64,000 nt of DNA from Actinacidiphila acididurans (GTDB lineage Bacteria; Actinomycetota; Actinomycetes; Streptomycetales; Streptomycetaceae), in the NCBI RefSeq assembly GCF_016918855.1, contig NZ_JADKYB010000005.1, positions 372,001-436,000 on the forward strand, read 5' to 3'. Shown here in pieces: positions 25,133-32,952 of this stretch. Each line of letters opens with the position of its first letter. Position 1 is the stretch's first letter. Under the pieces are notes generated by a model. The model worked only from the letters and a program-made list of their open reading frames with translations, had not been told where the DNA came from and searched no databases. A program made the position numbers and the translations under genes.

Positions 25133-26885
25133 GCAGCAGGAGACCCGGACCGCCGAGGCCCCGCCCGGCACCTCCGGGGAGGCGCGCCCCTCCCGCTACA
25201 AGTGGGTGGCGCTGTCCAACACCAGCCTCGGGATGTTCATGGCCACCGTGGACTCCTCGATCGTGATCATCTCAATGCCGGCCATCTTCCGCGGCATCCA
25301 CCTGGACCCCTTCGCGGCCGGCAACATCAGCTACCTGCTGTGGATGATCATGGGGTACCTGCTGGTCACAGCGGTGCTGGTGGTCACGCTGGGCCGGCTG
25401 GGCGACATCGTCGGCCGGGTCCGGATGTACAACCTGGGCTTCGTGGTGTTCACCGCGGCCTCGGTGGCGCTGTCCTTCGACCCGATGCACGGCGGCGCGG
25501 GCGCGCTGTGGCTGATCCTGTGGCGGGTGGTGCAGGCGCTCGGCGGCGCAATGCTGATGGCCAACTCCGCGGCCATCCTCACCGACGCCTTCCCCGCCCA
25601 CCAGCGCGGCATGGCGCTCGGCATCAACCAGATCTCCGCGCTGTCCGGGCAGTTCGTCGGCCTGGTGCTGGGCGGCCTGCTGTCCGCGTGGGACTGGCGG
25701 GCGGTGTTCTGGGTCAACGTGCCGGTCGGCGTGTTCGGCACGATCTGGGCGTACCGCTCGCTGCGGGAGCTGTCCGCGCGCCGCAAGGCCCGGATCGACT
25801 GGTGGGGCAACATCGCCTTCGCCGGCGGCTGCGGGCTGCTGCTGGTGTCGATCACCTACGGCATCCAGCCCTACGGCAGCGACACCATGGGCTGGACCAG
25901 CCCGAAGGTGCTGGCCGGGCTGATCGGCGGGGCGGCGCTGCTGGTGGTGTTCGGGATCGTGGAGACCCGGGTGCCGGAGCCGATGTTCCATCTGGGCCTG
26001 TTCCGCAACCGCCACTTCGCGGCCGGCAACGCGGCCTCGCTGCTGGCCTCGATCGCCCGCGGCGGCCTGCAGTTCATGCTGATCATCTGGCTGCAGGGCA
26101 TCTGGCTGCCGCTGCACGGCTACGACTTCGCCGACACGCCGCTGTGGGCGGGCATCTTCCTGCTCCCGCTGACGGCCGGCTTCCTGCTGTCCGGGCCGCT
26201 GTCGGGGGCGCTGTCCGACCGGTTCGGGGTGCGCTGGTTCACCACCGGCGGGCTGGTGCTGTTCGGCGGCAGCTTCATCGGCCTGCTGCTGCTCCCGATC
26301 ACCTTCCCGTACTGGGCGTTCGCGCTGCTGATCATGTGCAACGGCATGGGGTCGGGCATGTTCTCCGCGCCGAACACCTCGGCGATCATGAGCAGCGTGC
26401 CGGCCGCGTACCGGGGCGCCGCCTCCGGCATGCGCTCGACCTTCCAGAACTCCGGTACGTCGCTGTCGATCGGTGTCTTCTTCTCCCTGCTGATCGTGGG
26501 CCTGGCCCACCGGCTGCCCGGCACCCTCGAGGCGGGCCTGCGGGCCCAGGGCGTGCCGGCCTCGGTGGCCCACCACGCGGCGAGCCTGCCGCCGGTCTCG
26601 ACGGTGTTCTCCGCCTTCCTCGGCGTGAACCCGGTGCAGACCCTGCTCGGCCCGAGCGGCGTCCTGCACACCCTTCCCGCCCGCAACCAGGCCGTCCTCA
26701 CCGGCAACAAGTTCTTCCCGAACCTGATCTCCGGGCCCTTCCACCACGGCCTGATCATCGTGTTCGCGACGGCCGCCGCCATGTCCCTGCTGGCCGCCAC
26801 CGCCTCCGCGCTGCGCGGCAACCCGCGCCCGGTCGAGCTCCCGCCGGCCGGCCGCCGCGCCGGGGCGAAGGCCGCCAAGCAGTGA
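25125..26885 (+). CDS. MFS drug exporter, DHA2 (14-TMS) family
   Basis: The 586-residue membrane protein shows about 14 hydrophobic segments. The N-terminal segment reads LSNTSLGMFMATVDSSIVII, and the family motif A region is LGRLGDIVGRVRMY, with motif C-like glycine-rich GQFVGLVLGGLLS. A large loop of about 90 residues near the C-terminus (LPGTLEAGLRAQGVPAS onward) is typical of actinomycete DHA2 pumps. Its GTG start overlaps the marR stop, so the two form an operon. The substrate is unknown; proton-driven efflux of drugs or metabolites is inferred. Confidence 0.92.
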   Translation: MSEQQETRTAEAPPGTSGEARPSRYKWVALSNTSLGMFMATVDSSIVIISMPAIFRGIHLDPFAAGNISYLLWMIMGYLLVTAVLVVTLGRLGDIVGRVRMYNLGFVVFTAASVALSFDPMHGGAGALWLILWRVVQALGGAMLMANSAAILTDAFPAHQRGMALGINQISALSGQFVGLVLGGLLSAWDWRAVFWVNVPVGVFGTIWAYRSLRELSARRKARIDWWGNIAFAGGCGLLLVSITYGIQPYGSDTMGWTSPKVLAGLIGGAALLVVFGIVETRVPEPMFHLGLFRNRHFAAGNAASLLASIARGGLQFMLIIWLQGIWLPLHGYDFADTPLWAGIFLLPLTAGFLLSGPLSGALSDRFGVRWFTTGGLVLFGGSFIGLLLLPITFPYWAFALLIMCNGMGSGMFSAPNTSAIMSSVPAAYRGAASGMRSTFQNSGTSLSIGVFFSLLIVGLAHRLPGTLEAGLRAQGVPASVAHHAASLPPVSTVFSAFLGVNPVQTLLGPSGVLHTLPARNQAVLTGNKFFPNLISGPFHHGLIIVFATAAAMSLLAATASALRGNPRPVELPPAGRRAGAKAAKQ

Positions 26886-26913
26886 CCGGGCCCTGACGGG
26901 CCTCGCGGACATG

Positions 26914-26950
26914 CCGTGCGGGCGGCTCCTTCGTGGAGCCGCCCGCACGG
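26914..26950. terminator. Bidirectional hairpin terminator
   Basis: A 16-bp perfect stem, CCGTGCGGGCGGCTCC (26914-26929) pairing with 26935-26950, encloses a 5-base loop TTCGT. It lies between the convergent MFS and SPW genes. Confidence 0.9.
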
Positions 26951-26971
26951 GTGTTCACGCCGGACGATCGG

Positions 26972-27448
26972 TCAGGTGGCGGTGGGCGGAACCGTGCCGG
27001 GCATACCGCGCGGAGCCCGCCGCTTCATCAGGCCGATGCCGATCGTGGCCAGGCCGAGCGCACAGGCCACGCCGCCGACGATCGAGTTGTTGACGATGTT
27101 CTTGAACACGCTGTCCGTGCCCGATACGGCCCAGGGGGCCACGATCGTCCACACACCGATGGCGCTGGCCACCCAGCCCAGCCCGTGGGTCCTCTCCAGC
27201 ACGGAGCCGAAGCCCATGCCCAGGACCGCGAGGGCGATACCGGTGATCAGGTTGCTCACCCGAAGCGCGGGGGCAGTGCTCTGGAAGCCGACGACCCACG
27301 GCGAGATCGCCAGATACAGGCCGGCCAGCAGGCACAGCCCCTCGATGACGCCGGTGGTCGGCCGGTCGGACACCGCCTCGTAGCGCGCCCGCAGGGAGAC
27401 GAGATCGGGATGGGTGTCGATGTGTGATTCGGTCGGATGGGTGGCCAT
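26972..27448 (-). CDS. SPW repeat membrane protein
   Basis: The 158-residue protein starts at ATG 27448 behind an ideal GGAGGTGG site. It has four membrane segments and two SPW-type motifs, SPWVVGF and APWAVSG, defining the SPW repeat family. The N-terminus is hydrophilic (MATHPTESHIDTHPDLVSLR). The function of the family is unknown; it is common in actinomycetes and proteobacteria as a small inner-membrane protein. It is monocistronic. Confidence 0.88.
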   Translation of the reverse strand: MATHPTESHIDTHPDLVSLRARYEAVSDRPTTGVIEGLCLLAGLYLAISPWVVGFQSTAPALRVSNLITGIALAVLGMGFGSVLERTHGLGWVASAIGVWTIVAPWAVSGTDSVFKNIVNNSIVGGVACALGLATIGIGLMKRRAPRGMPGTVPPTAT

Positions 27449-27654
27449 GAAAGCCACCTCCTTCGCAGTGCAGGTCATTACTGCCGCTGGATGGCCTCGG
27501 ACCGTCGTGCTCGGGATTCCCTCCGAGGGGTCCGCGGATCGGTTCGCGGGCGGTCCGGAGAGCGGTCCGAAGCAGTCACATCCTTACTCAGCGTAGAACT
27601 TATCCCGCCCTTATGGCCAGTCCCTCAGGCCAAAAAATCGGCCGAAAACGGGAC

Positions 27655-27679
27655 GGCCCCGGCCACAGGGGCCGGGGCC
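27655..27679 (-). terminator. Terminator of the tetR gene
   Basis: Arms GGCCCCGGCC and GGCCGGGGCC pair around a 5-base loop. On the minus strand the hairpin is followed by GTTTTCGGCCGATTTTTT, a T-rich stretch rarely this clear in such a genome. Confidence 0.8.
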
Positions 27680-27708
27680 GCGGAATCGCGGGGGTCACGC
27701 GAGGACGG

Positions 27709-28323
27709 TCATGCGAGGACGGCCGCGGGCTCCGACTGCGCCGGGGCCGCGAGCGGGGCGGACGCGAGCACCGCCTCCGCGATGGCGCGGGCCGTGGTGG
27801 CGGCGGTCGGGTCACGGTCCATCCGGGCGGCGACGGGCACCCCGTCGTAGAGCAGTTGGAGCTGCCGGGCGATGCCGTCCGGGTCGGCGTACCCGCCCTC
27901 GGTGGCGAGCCGGGCCATCAGGTCCCGCAGCCAGCTCCGGTAGTTGTCGACCTCGCGGCCGATCCCGCTGTCGTTCGGCACCTCGGCGCTGGCCCGCTGG
28001 AAGGCGCAGCCGTTGTAGTCGGCGGCGGCGATGGTCTCGCCCTGCGCGTCGAAGATGCCCAGCAGCTTCTCGCGGGGGGTGCGGAAGCGGGTCAGCGTCC
28101 GCGTGATCCGGTCCCGGGTGCGCTCGTTGCGGAACCGGAGGTACGCGCAGACCAGCCCCTCCTTGTTGCCGAAGCTGTTGTACAGCGACGCCTTCGCCAC
28201 TCCGGCGTGCTCGATGATCCGGTCGATTCCGACGGTCTGCACGCCCTCGCCGTAGAAGAGTTCGTTCGCGGAGGCGAGGAGCCGGTCCCGTGCGGACGGC
28301 TTGACCATGGGCTTGGCCACCAT
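27709..28323 (-). CDS. TetR family repressor
   Basis: The 204-residue protein (ATG 28323; a GTG lies one codon earlier) has a TetR helix-turn-helix at about residues 25-55: YGEGVQTVGIDRIIEHAGVA, then KASLYNSFGNKEGLV. The ligand domain contains one cysteine (GCAFQRASAEVP). It is followed by a terminator. The operator AGACAG-GT-CTGTCT lies just upstream, and two further copies precede the neighbouring MFS gene, so it probably represses itself and that exporter. Confidence 0.92.
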   Translation of the reverse strand: MVAKPMVKPSARDRLLASANELFYGEGVQTVGIDRIIEHAGVAKASLYNSFGNKEGLVCAYLRFRNERTRDRITRTLTRFRTPREKLLGIFDAQGETIAAADYNGCAFQRASAEVPNDSGIGREVDNYRSWLRDLMARLATEGGYADPDGIARQLQLLYDGVPVAARMDRDPTAATTARAIAEAVLASAPLAAPAQSEPAAVLA

Positions 28324-28339
28324 CACGATTCACCCTCTC

Positions 28340-28353
28340 AGACAGGTCTGTCT
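28340..28353. promoter_or_regulatory. TetR operator, copy 1 (in front of tetR)
   Basis: AGACAGGTCTGTCT has perfect 6-bp arms about a 2-bp centre and lies 17 bp before the tetR start. It matches the two sites at 29775-29821. Confidence 0.8.
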
Positions 28354-28382
28354 ATCCTAATGCCTCCGGCCCCCGAACGGGG

Positions 28383-29756
28383 TCAGGACCGGGATTCCGG
28401 TGCCACCTCGATCGCGTGCGGCCGGCGGGCGAGCAGCAGTCCGGCCAGCGCCGCGGCGGCCAGCACCACGACAGCGGCGCCGTACTCCCGGGCGGTGTCC
28501 AGCAGCCCGCCGCCGTGCACCACCAGGAATCCGCCGATCACCGACGGCACGCCCATGCCGAGGTACGAGACCACGTACAGCAGGGACAGCAGGCCGGCCC
28601 GCTCGTGCGGCTGGGCCAGCGGCGCCACCATCCGGATGCCGCCCTGGAAGCCGCTGCCGAAGCCGAAGCCGGCGATCGCGCTGCCGACGAAGAACCCGGT
28701 GGCCGCGCCCGCGCCGCCGGTGCCCGAGCCGATCGAGAACACGGTGATGGCCACGCCCACGACCAATGCGGCTATGCCGACCACCATGACGGTGCGGGTC
28801 GGGGTGGTGCGCAGCGCCAGCACCGACAGGCCCGCGGCGCCGGCCAGTACGAACAGCGGCAGCCCGCCCCACACCTCGGAGTCGGAGTGCACCAGCATGC
28901 GGGTGATGGCCGGGCCGAGCGAGCCGTAGAAACCGGCCAGCGCCCAGACCGCGAACAGCACCGGCGCGGCGATGGCGAACGGCGTACGGGCCACCCGCGG
29001 CAGCTTGATCTCCGGGGCCATGCTGCGCAGCGCGCCCCGCTTGGGCGTGACCGTCTCCCGCAGCGCGAGCACGCCGAGCGCCTGGAGCGCGAAGACGCCG
29101 AGCAGCAGGTAGTAGACGAGGTGGGTGGGCGCGGGCAGGTACTGCACGACCAGGCCGGAGACCAGGGCGCCGCTGGCGGTGCCCATCGCGGGGGCGAGGG
29201 AGTTCAGGAAGCCGCCGCGCAGCCGGTCGACGTCGAGCAGCCCGGCACCCAGCGCGCCGAGCGCGGCGCCGGTGGCCACGCCCTGCATCACCCGGCCGGT
29301 CAGCAGCGCGCCCACGCTGCCGGCCTCGGCGAAGACGACCATGGCGGCGGCCTGCACCACGAGCGCCGCGATCAGCACCGGCCGGCGGCCGGTGTGGTCC
29401 GAGATCTTGCCGAAGACCAGCAGCGCGCCCAGCACCGCGAGCGCGTACACGCCGAAGACGACGGTGGTGGTGATCGGCGAGAAGCCCCAGTGCTGCTGGT
29501 AGACCGCGTACAGCGGGGTCGGGGCGCTGGAGGCGGCCAGCAGCGACACGATGATCGAGGCGAGCAGGGCGAGGGAGGCGGTGGGCCCCAGTCCTCGTCG
29601 CCTGCCGGCGGCGGTATCGGGCGGCATCTCGCGCGGCGTGCCGGCGGCGGGCCCGGCGCCCCCGTTCCCGCGCGGCGAGTCGGACGTACGGGAGGACGGA
29701 CCGGAGGACGTACGGGAGGAAGCGACTGCGGCGGACTTGGCGGACGCGGTGCTCAC
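28383..29756 (-). CDS. MFS transporter, probable drug exporter under TetR control
   Basis: The 457-residue protein starts at GTG 29756 behind GGGGAG and has a Ser/Ala-rich N-terminal tail of about 55 residues, then 12 membrane segments. Motif A appears as GKISDHTGRRPVLI. The context is strong: it lies upstream of tetR on the same strand, and two copies of the TetR operator sit 20-65 bp before its start. An efflux role induced by its substrate is inferred; the substrate is unknown. Confidence 0.9.
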   Translation of the reverse strand: MSTASAKSAAVASSRTSSGPSSRTSDSPRGNGGAGPAAGTPREMPPDTAAGRRRGLGPTASLALLASIIVSLLAASSAPTPLYAVYQQHWGFSPITTTVVFGVYALAVLGALLVFGKISDHTGRRPVLIAALVVQAAAMVVFAEAGSVGALLTGRVMQGVATGAALGALGAGLLDVDRLRGGFLNSLAPAMGTASGALVSGLVVQYLPAPTHLVYYLLLGVFALQALGVLALRETVTPKRGALRSMAPEIKLPRVARTPFAIAAPVLFAVWALAGFYGSLGPAITRMLVHSDSEVWGGLPLFVLAGAAGLSVLALRTTPTRTVMVVGIAALVVGVAITVFSIGSGTGGAGAATGFFVGSAIAGFGFGSGFQGGIRMVAPLAQPHERAGLLSLLYVVSYLGMGVPSVIGGFLVVHGGGLLDTAREYGAAVVVLAAAALAGLLLARRPHAIEVAPESRS

Positions 29757-29774
29757 GGATGACTCCCCAGAGTT

Positions 29775-29821
29775 GGACAGACCTGTCTAGTACGGCTCCA
29801 GACAATAGACAGACCTGTCTA
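29775..29821. promoter_or_regulatory. TetR operators, copies 2 and 3
   Basis: GGACAGACCTGTCT (29775-29788) and TAGACAGACCTGTCTA (29806-29821, perfect 7-bp arms) lie 31 bp apart, close to three helical turns. They match the site at 28340-28353. Confidence 0.82.
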
Positions 29822-29991
29822 AGCGAGTCAAGCCGGTGGCCCATGAGCCAGGTCACAGGGGTCCACCGGGCTGTCTGCTCACCTCGCGGCCACCGGGCGG
29901 GGGCGGTCCGGGGCGGGGGGGCGGGTCCCGACGGGCGCGGCGGCCGACGGGCCCGTACGGTCGGAACAGGGGGTACGGGAGGCGACGACCG

Positions 29992-32034
29992 ATGAGCGGG
30001 AACGGGCCGCTGGACCGTCTGTCCGCCGAGCAGCGGACCCGGCTGCGCCCTGCGCCGGCCGACCGGATCGCCCACGCGGTGCCGCCGATGCTCGCCACCC
30101 TCACCGACCGCCGCGCCTTTGACGAGCGCTGGCTGTTCGAGCGGAAGCTGGACGGCGTCCGGGCGCTGGCGGTGCGCGAGGGCGACGCCACGCACCTGCT
30201 GTCCCGTACCGGCCACGGGATCGAGGCCACCTACCCCGAGGTGGTCGCCGCGCTGGCCGGGCAGGAGTGCCCGGACTTCACGGTGGACGGCGAGATCGTC
30301 GCGATGAAGGCCGGCCGCACCGACTTCTCGCTGCTCCAGCAGCGGATGGGGCTGACCGACCCGCGCGCGGTGGCCGCGAGCCCGGTCGCCGTCTTCTACT
30401 ACCTGTTCGACGTGCTGGCCCTGGACGGCCAGGACACCACCCGGCTGCCGCAGCGCACCCGCAAGGCGCTGCTGCGCTCGGCGCTGGACTTCGGCGGGCC
30501 GCTGCGGTTCACCCCGCACCGCAACCAGGCCCTGCTGGCGCAGGCCTGCGCACACGGCTGGGAGGGCCTGATCGCCAAGCGGGCCGACGCCCCGTACGCC
30601 GGCCGCCGCTCCCCCAACTGGCTCAAGCTCAAGTGCGCGGCCGGGCAGGAGTTCGTGGTCGGCGGCTTCACCGACCCGACCGGCTCGCGGGCCGGCTTCG
30701 GCGCGCTGCTCATCGGCTACTACGACCGGCACGGCCGGCTGGTCTATGCCGGCAAGGTCGGCACCGGCTACGACCAGCGGACCCTGCGCGCCCTGCGGGA
30801 CCGCCTCGACGCGCTGGCCGCCGAGCGCTCGCCCTTCGCCGGCCCGGTGCGCGAGCGCCGCGCCCACTGGGTCCACCCGGTGCTGGTCGCCGAGGTCGGC
30901 TTCACCGAGTGGACCCGTGACGGCATGCTCCGCCATCCCCGTTATCTGGGCCTGCGGGACGACAAACGGCCCGACGAGGTCGTCCGCGAGACGCCGGCCC
31001 GAGGCGTGTTACCGGACCGGCGGCACTGCCGGCCCCGGTGCATCATCGGATCCGGTACGTCACCGGACCCGCGGCGCCACCTCGGCGAGCAGGTCCACCA
31101 CCTTGGCGGGCTCGCTCGCCTGCTGGAAGAACAGGTAGGTCGCGGTGAAACCGGTGCCGCCCAGTTCCTCCAGGCGGGCGGTCAGCTCGTCCGCGGTGGT
31201 GCCGGGGGCGACCGACATGATGGTGGTCTTCTCGATGGCGTCGTAGTCCCGGCCCAGCGTCTCGCAGTGCCGCTTGAGGACCTCCAGCTTGTGGCCGGCC
31301 TCGGGCGAGCCGAAGATGTTGCAGGCGTCCGCGTACTGGGCGACCAGCCGCAGCGTCTTCTTCTCCCCCGAGCCGCCGATCATCAGGAACGGGTGCGGCC
31401 GGGACAGATTCTGCGGCGAGTTGAGGGTGCGGCCCAGCTTGTAGTAGGTGCCCTCGTACGGCTCCTCGCTGTCGCTCCACATCTGGAGGCAGATCTGCAG
31501 CGCCTCCTCCAGCCGCTCGAACCGCTCGGCGGTGCCCGGGAACGGGATGCCCAGCCCCCGGGACTCGTCCTCGTTCCAGGCCGCGCCGACGCCCAGCCCG
31601 GCCCGGCCGCCGGACAGCACGTCCAGCGTGGTGATCTGCTTGGCCAGGATCGCCGGCTCCCGGTAGATCACGCCGGTGACCAGGGTGTGCAGCTTCACCG
31701 TCGAGGTGTGCGCCGCCAGGAAGCCCAGGGTTGTGTACGCCTCCAGCATGTCGTGCTCGTACGGCCCCAGGTCGCCGCCGAGCTGCCAGAAGTGGTCCAT
31801 CACGGTGATACGGGTGACCCCCGCCTGCTCCGCGCCCTTGGCGAAGTCGGCGAGGGTCGGTCCCAGTACCGGCGCTCCGCCGGTCCAGGTGAAGTCGGCG
31901 ATGTGCAGGCCGAGTTCCATACGAGCTGCTCCTTCATTCACGAACGGGGGGCAGTGGCCGCCCTCACGCTAACCCGTCGCGTCCGCTCCCGCCCCCCGGC
32001 TCCGCCGGGCCCGCCGGTGCCGCCGGTGCTGTGA
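29992..32034 (+). CDS. ATP-dependent DNA ligase with a run-on C-terminus
   Basis: ATG 29992 follows GGGAGGCG. Residues 1-336 form a complete ATP-dependent DNA ligase core: adenylation lysine in ERKLDGVRAL (K52), a VDGEIVAM motif, GWEGLIAKRADAPY and NWLKLKC, then an OB fold ending DDKRPDEVVRET. This is the LigC/LigD ligase-domain type, without polymerase or nuclease domains. The family end is reached near 30999, but the frame has no stop there and continues to 32034 on the antisense strand of the LLM gene, giving 680 residues. Codon 337 is CGA, one transition from TGA, and codon 340 is the very rare TTA. The tail past 31000 is probably not functional. Confidence 0.72.
   Translation: MSGNGPLDRLSAEQRTRLRPAPADRIAHAVPPMLATLTDRRAFDERWLFERKLDGVRALAVREGDATHLLSRTGHGIEATYPEVVAALAGQECPDFTVDGEIVAMKAGRTDFSLLQQRMGLTDPRAVAASPVAVFYYLFDVLALDGQDTTRLPQRTRKALLRSALDFGGPLRFTPHRNQALLAQACAHGWEGLIAKRADAPYAGRRSPNWLKLKCAAGQEFVVGGFTDPTGSRAGFGALLIGYYDRHGRLVYAGKVGTGYDQRTLRALRDRLDALAAERSPFAGPVRERRAHWVHPVLVAEVGFTEWTRDGMLRHPRYLGLRDDKRPDEVVRETPARGVLPDRRHCRPRCIIGSGTSPDPRRHLGEQVHHLGGLARLLEEQVGRGETGAAQFLQAGGQLVRGGAGGDRHDGGLLDGVVVPAQRLAVPLEDLQLVAGLGRAEDVAGVRVLGDQPQRLLLPRAADHQERVRPGQILRRVEGAAQLVVGALVRLLAVAPHLEADLQRLLQPLEPLGGARERDAQPPGLVLVPGRADAQPGPAAGQHVQRGDLLGQDRRLPVDHAGDQGVQLHRRGVRRQEAQGCVRLQHVVLVRPQVAAELPEVVHHGDTGDPRLLRALGEVGEGRSQYRRSAGPGEVGDVQAEFHTSCSFIHERGAVAALTLTRRVRSRPPAPPGPPVPPVL
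31060..31920 (-). CDS. LLM class F420-dependent oxidoreductase
   Basis: The 286-residue protein starts at ATG 31920 behind GAAGGAG. It is a luciferase-like barrel: MELGLHIADFTW, TVMDHFWQLGGD, then GRAGLGVGAAWNEDESRGLG and HPFLMIGGSGEKKTLRLVA, typical of F420-dependent members in actinobacteria. It would transfer hydride from F420H2 to, or from, an unknown small molecule. An earlier ATG at 31941 is less likely because it lies before the ribosome site. The whole gene is overlapped in antisense by the run-on ligase frame. Confidence 0.9.
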   Translation of the reverse strand: MELGLHIADFTWTGGAPVLGPTLADFAKGAEQAGVTRITVMDHFWQLGGDLGPYEHDMLEAYTTLGFLAAHTSTVKLHTLVTGVIYREPAILAKQITTLDVLSGGRAGLGVGAAWNEDESRGLGIPFPGTAERFERLEEALQICLQMWSDSEEPYEGTYYKLGRTLNSPQNLSRPHPFLMIGGSGEKKTLRLVAQYADACNIFGSPEAGHKLEVLKRHCETLGRDYDAIEKTTIMSVAPGTTADELTARLEELGGTGFTATYLFFQQASEPAKVVDLLAEVAPRVR

Positions 32035-32064
32035 TGGAGCAGCAGCTCGCCATCTGACCGGCCG

Positions 32065-32898
32065 TCAGGTCATGAAGCGGCGCAGCTTGCTGAGCGCGAA
32101 GATCTTGTCGTCGGGGCCGGTGAGGGCCTCGGGGAGGGGGAGCCCGCGGCCGGCCAGGCTGTCCAGGACGTAGTCGATGTGGCCGGTGACGTGCCGCGGG
32201 TCGTCGGAGGGCGGCGCCGAGGAGACGGCGACGTCGGAGGGGGTGCCGCCGATCAGGTAGAGGGGGTCGGGGGCGCCGGTCAGCCGGATCGAGGTCTCCA
32301 GCAGGGGGCCGGAGGTGACGGCCGCGCCGCCGGCCAGGAGCAGGCTGTAGAGGGTGACCAGGCGCAGGGTGTCCGGCTCGGAGGGGCGGTCACCGAGGAC
32401 GTCGGCGAGGTCGCGCTCGTGCAGCCAGGCGTCCCACAGCGCGTGCAGCGCGCGGACCGACCAGAGCATCGGCCGGGCCGGCACCGCTCCCATCAGGTCG
32501 TCGTCGCCCTCGCGGATACGGACGGCGAAGGCCGCGTACTCCGCCTCGGCGAGGTCGGCGAGCGCGGCCATGGTGTCCTTCGGGGTCCGGTCCTCCGAAC
32601 GGGCGAGCCAGACGTCGGGAGTGCTCGCCGGGATGAAGGTGACCGCCTCGTAGTACGCGCGTTCGGGCCAGCCGTTGAGCCGGGCGACGTGGTACTGCCC
32701 GAAGTCCACCAGATGGCGGATCACCTGGTGCACATTCCACTCGGTACATCGGGTCGCCGCCGCCCATTGATCCGGCGTCAGGTCGGCGAGCCGTTCCAGC
32801 AGGCGCTTGCGGTGCCCGTATAAGGCCTCGCGGATCATCTGGGGGCCGAGGTTGAGTCCCGTCCGTTCGGTGAGCACTGCTGTGGCGTATGTGGTCAT
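32065..32898 (-). CDS. Maleylpyruvate isomerase family mycothiol-dependent enzyme (DinB superfamily)
   Basis: The 277-residue protein has the MDMPI N-terminal helical bundle: RLLERLADLTPDQWAAATRC, WNVHQVIRHLVDFGQYH (metal-ligand histidines) and ALWDAWLHERDLADVLG (third histidine). Family members are metal- and mycothiol-dependent isomerases or transferases. The true substrate is unknown, and many homologues are only annotated by fold. It stands alone between the LLM gene and a membrane protein. Confidence 0.82.
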   Translation of the reverse strand: MTTYATAVLTERTGLNLGPQMIREALYGHRKRLLERLADLTPDQWAAATRCTEWNVHQVIRHLVDFGQYHVARLNGWPERAYYEAVTFIPASTPDVWLARSEDRTPKDTMAALADLAEAEYAAFAVRIREGDDDLMGAVPARPMLWSVRALHALWDAWLHERDLADVLGDRPSEPDTLRLVTLYSLLLAGGAAVTSGPLLETSIRLTGAPDPLYLIGGTPSDVAVSSAPPSDDPRHVTGHIDYVLDSLAGRGLPLPEALTGPDDKIFALSKLRRFMT

Positions 32899-32952
32899 GG
32901 CCCAAGGTTAGGGAGATCACGACCTCGCTCCGCAAGACCGCAAGGCGCCCGG

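Noticed and set aside
28357..30936. 859-residue minus-strand frame spanning the MFS gene and antisense to the ligase
   Set aside because: It is a shifted and antisense reading of two well-supported genes and has no domain of its own.
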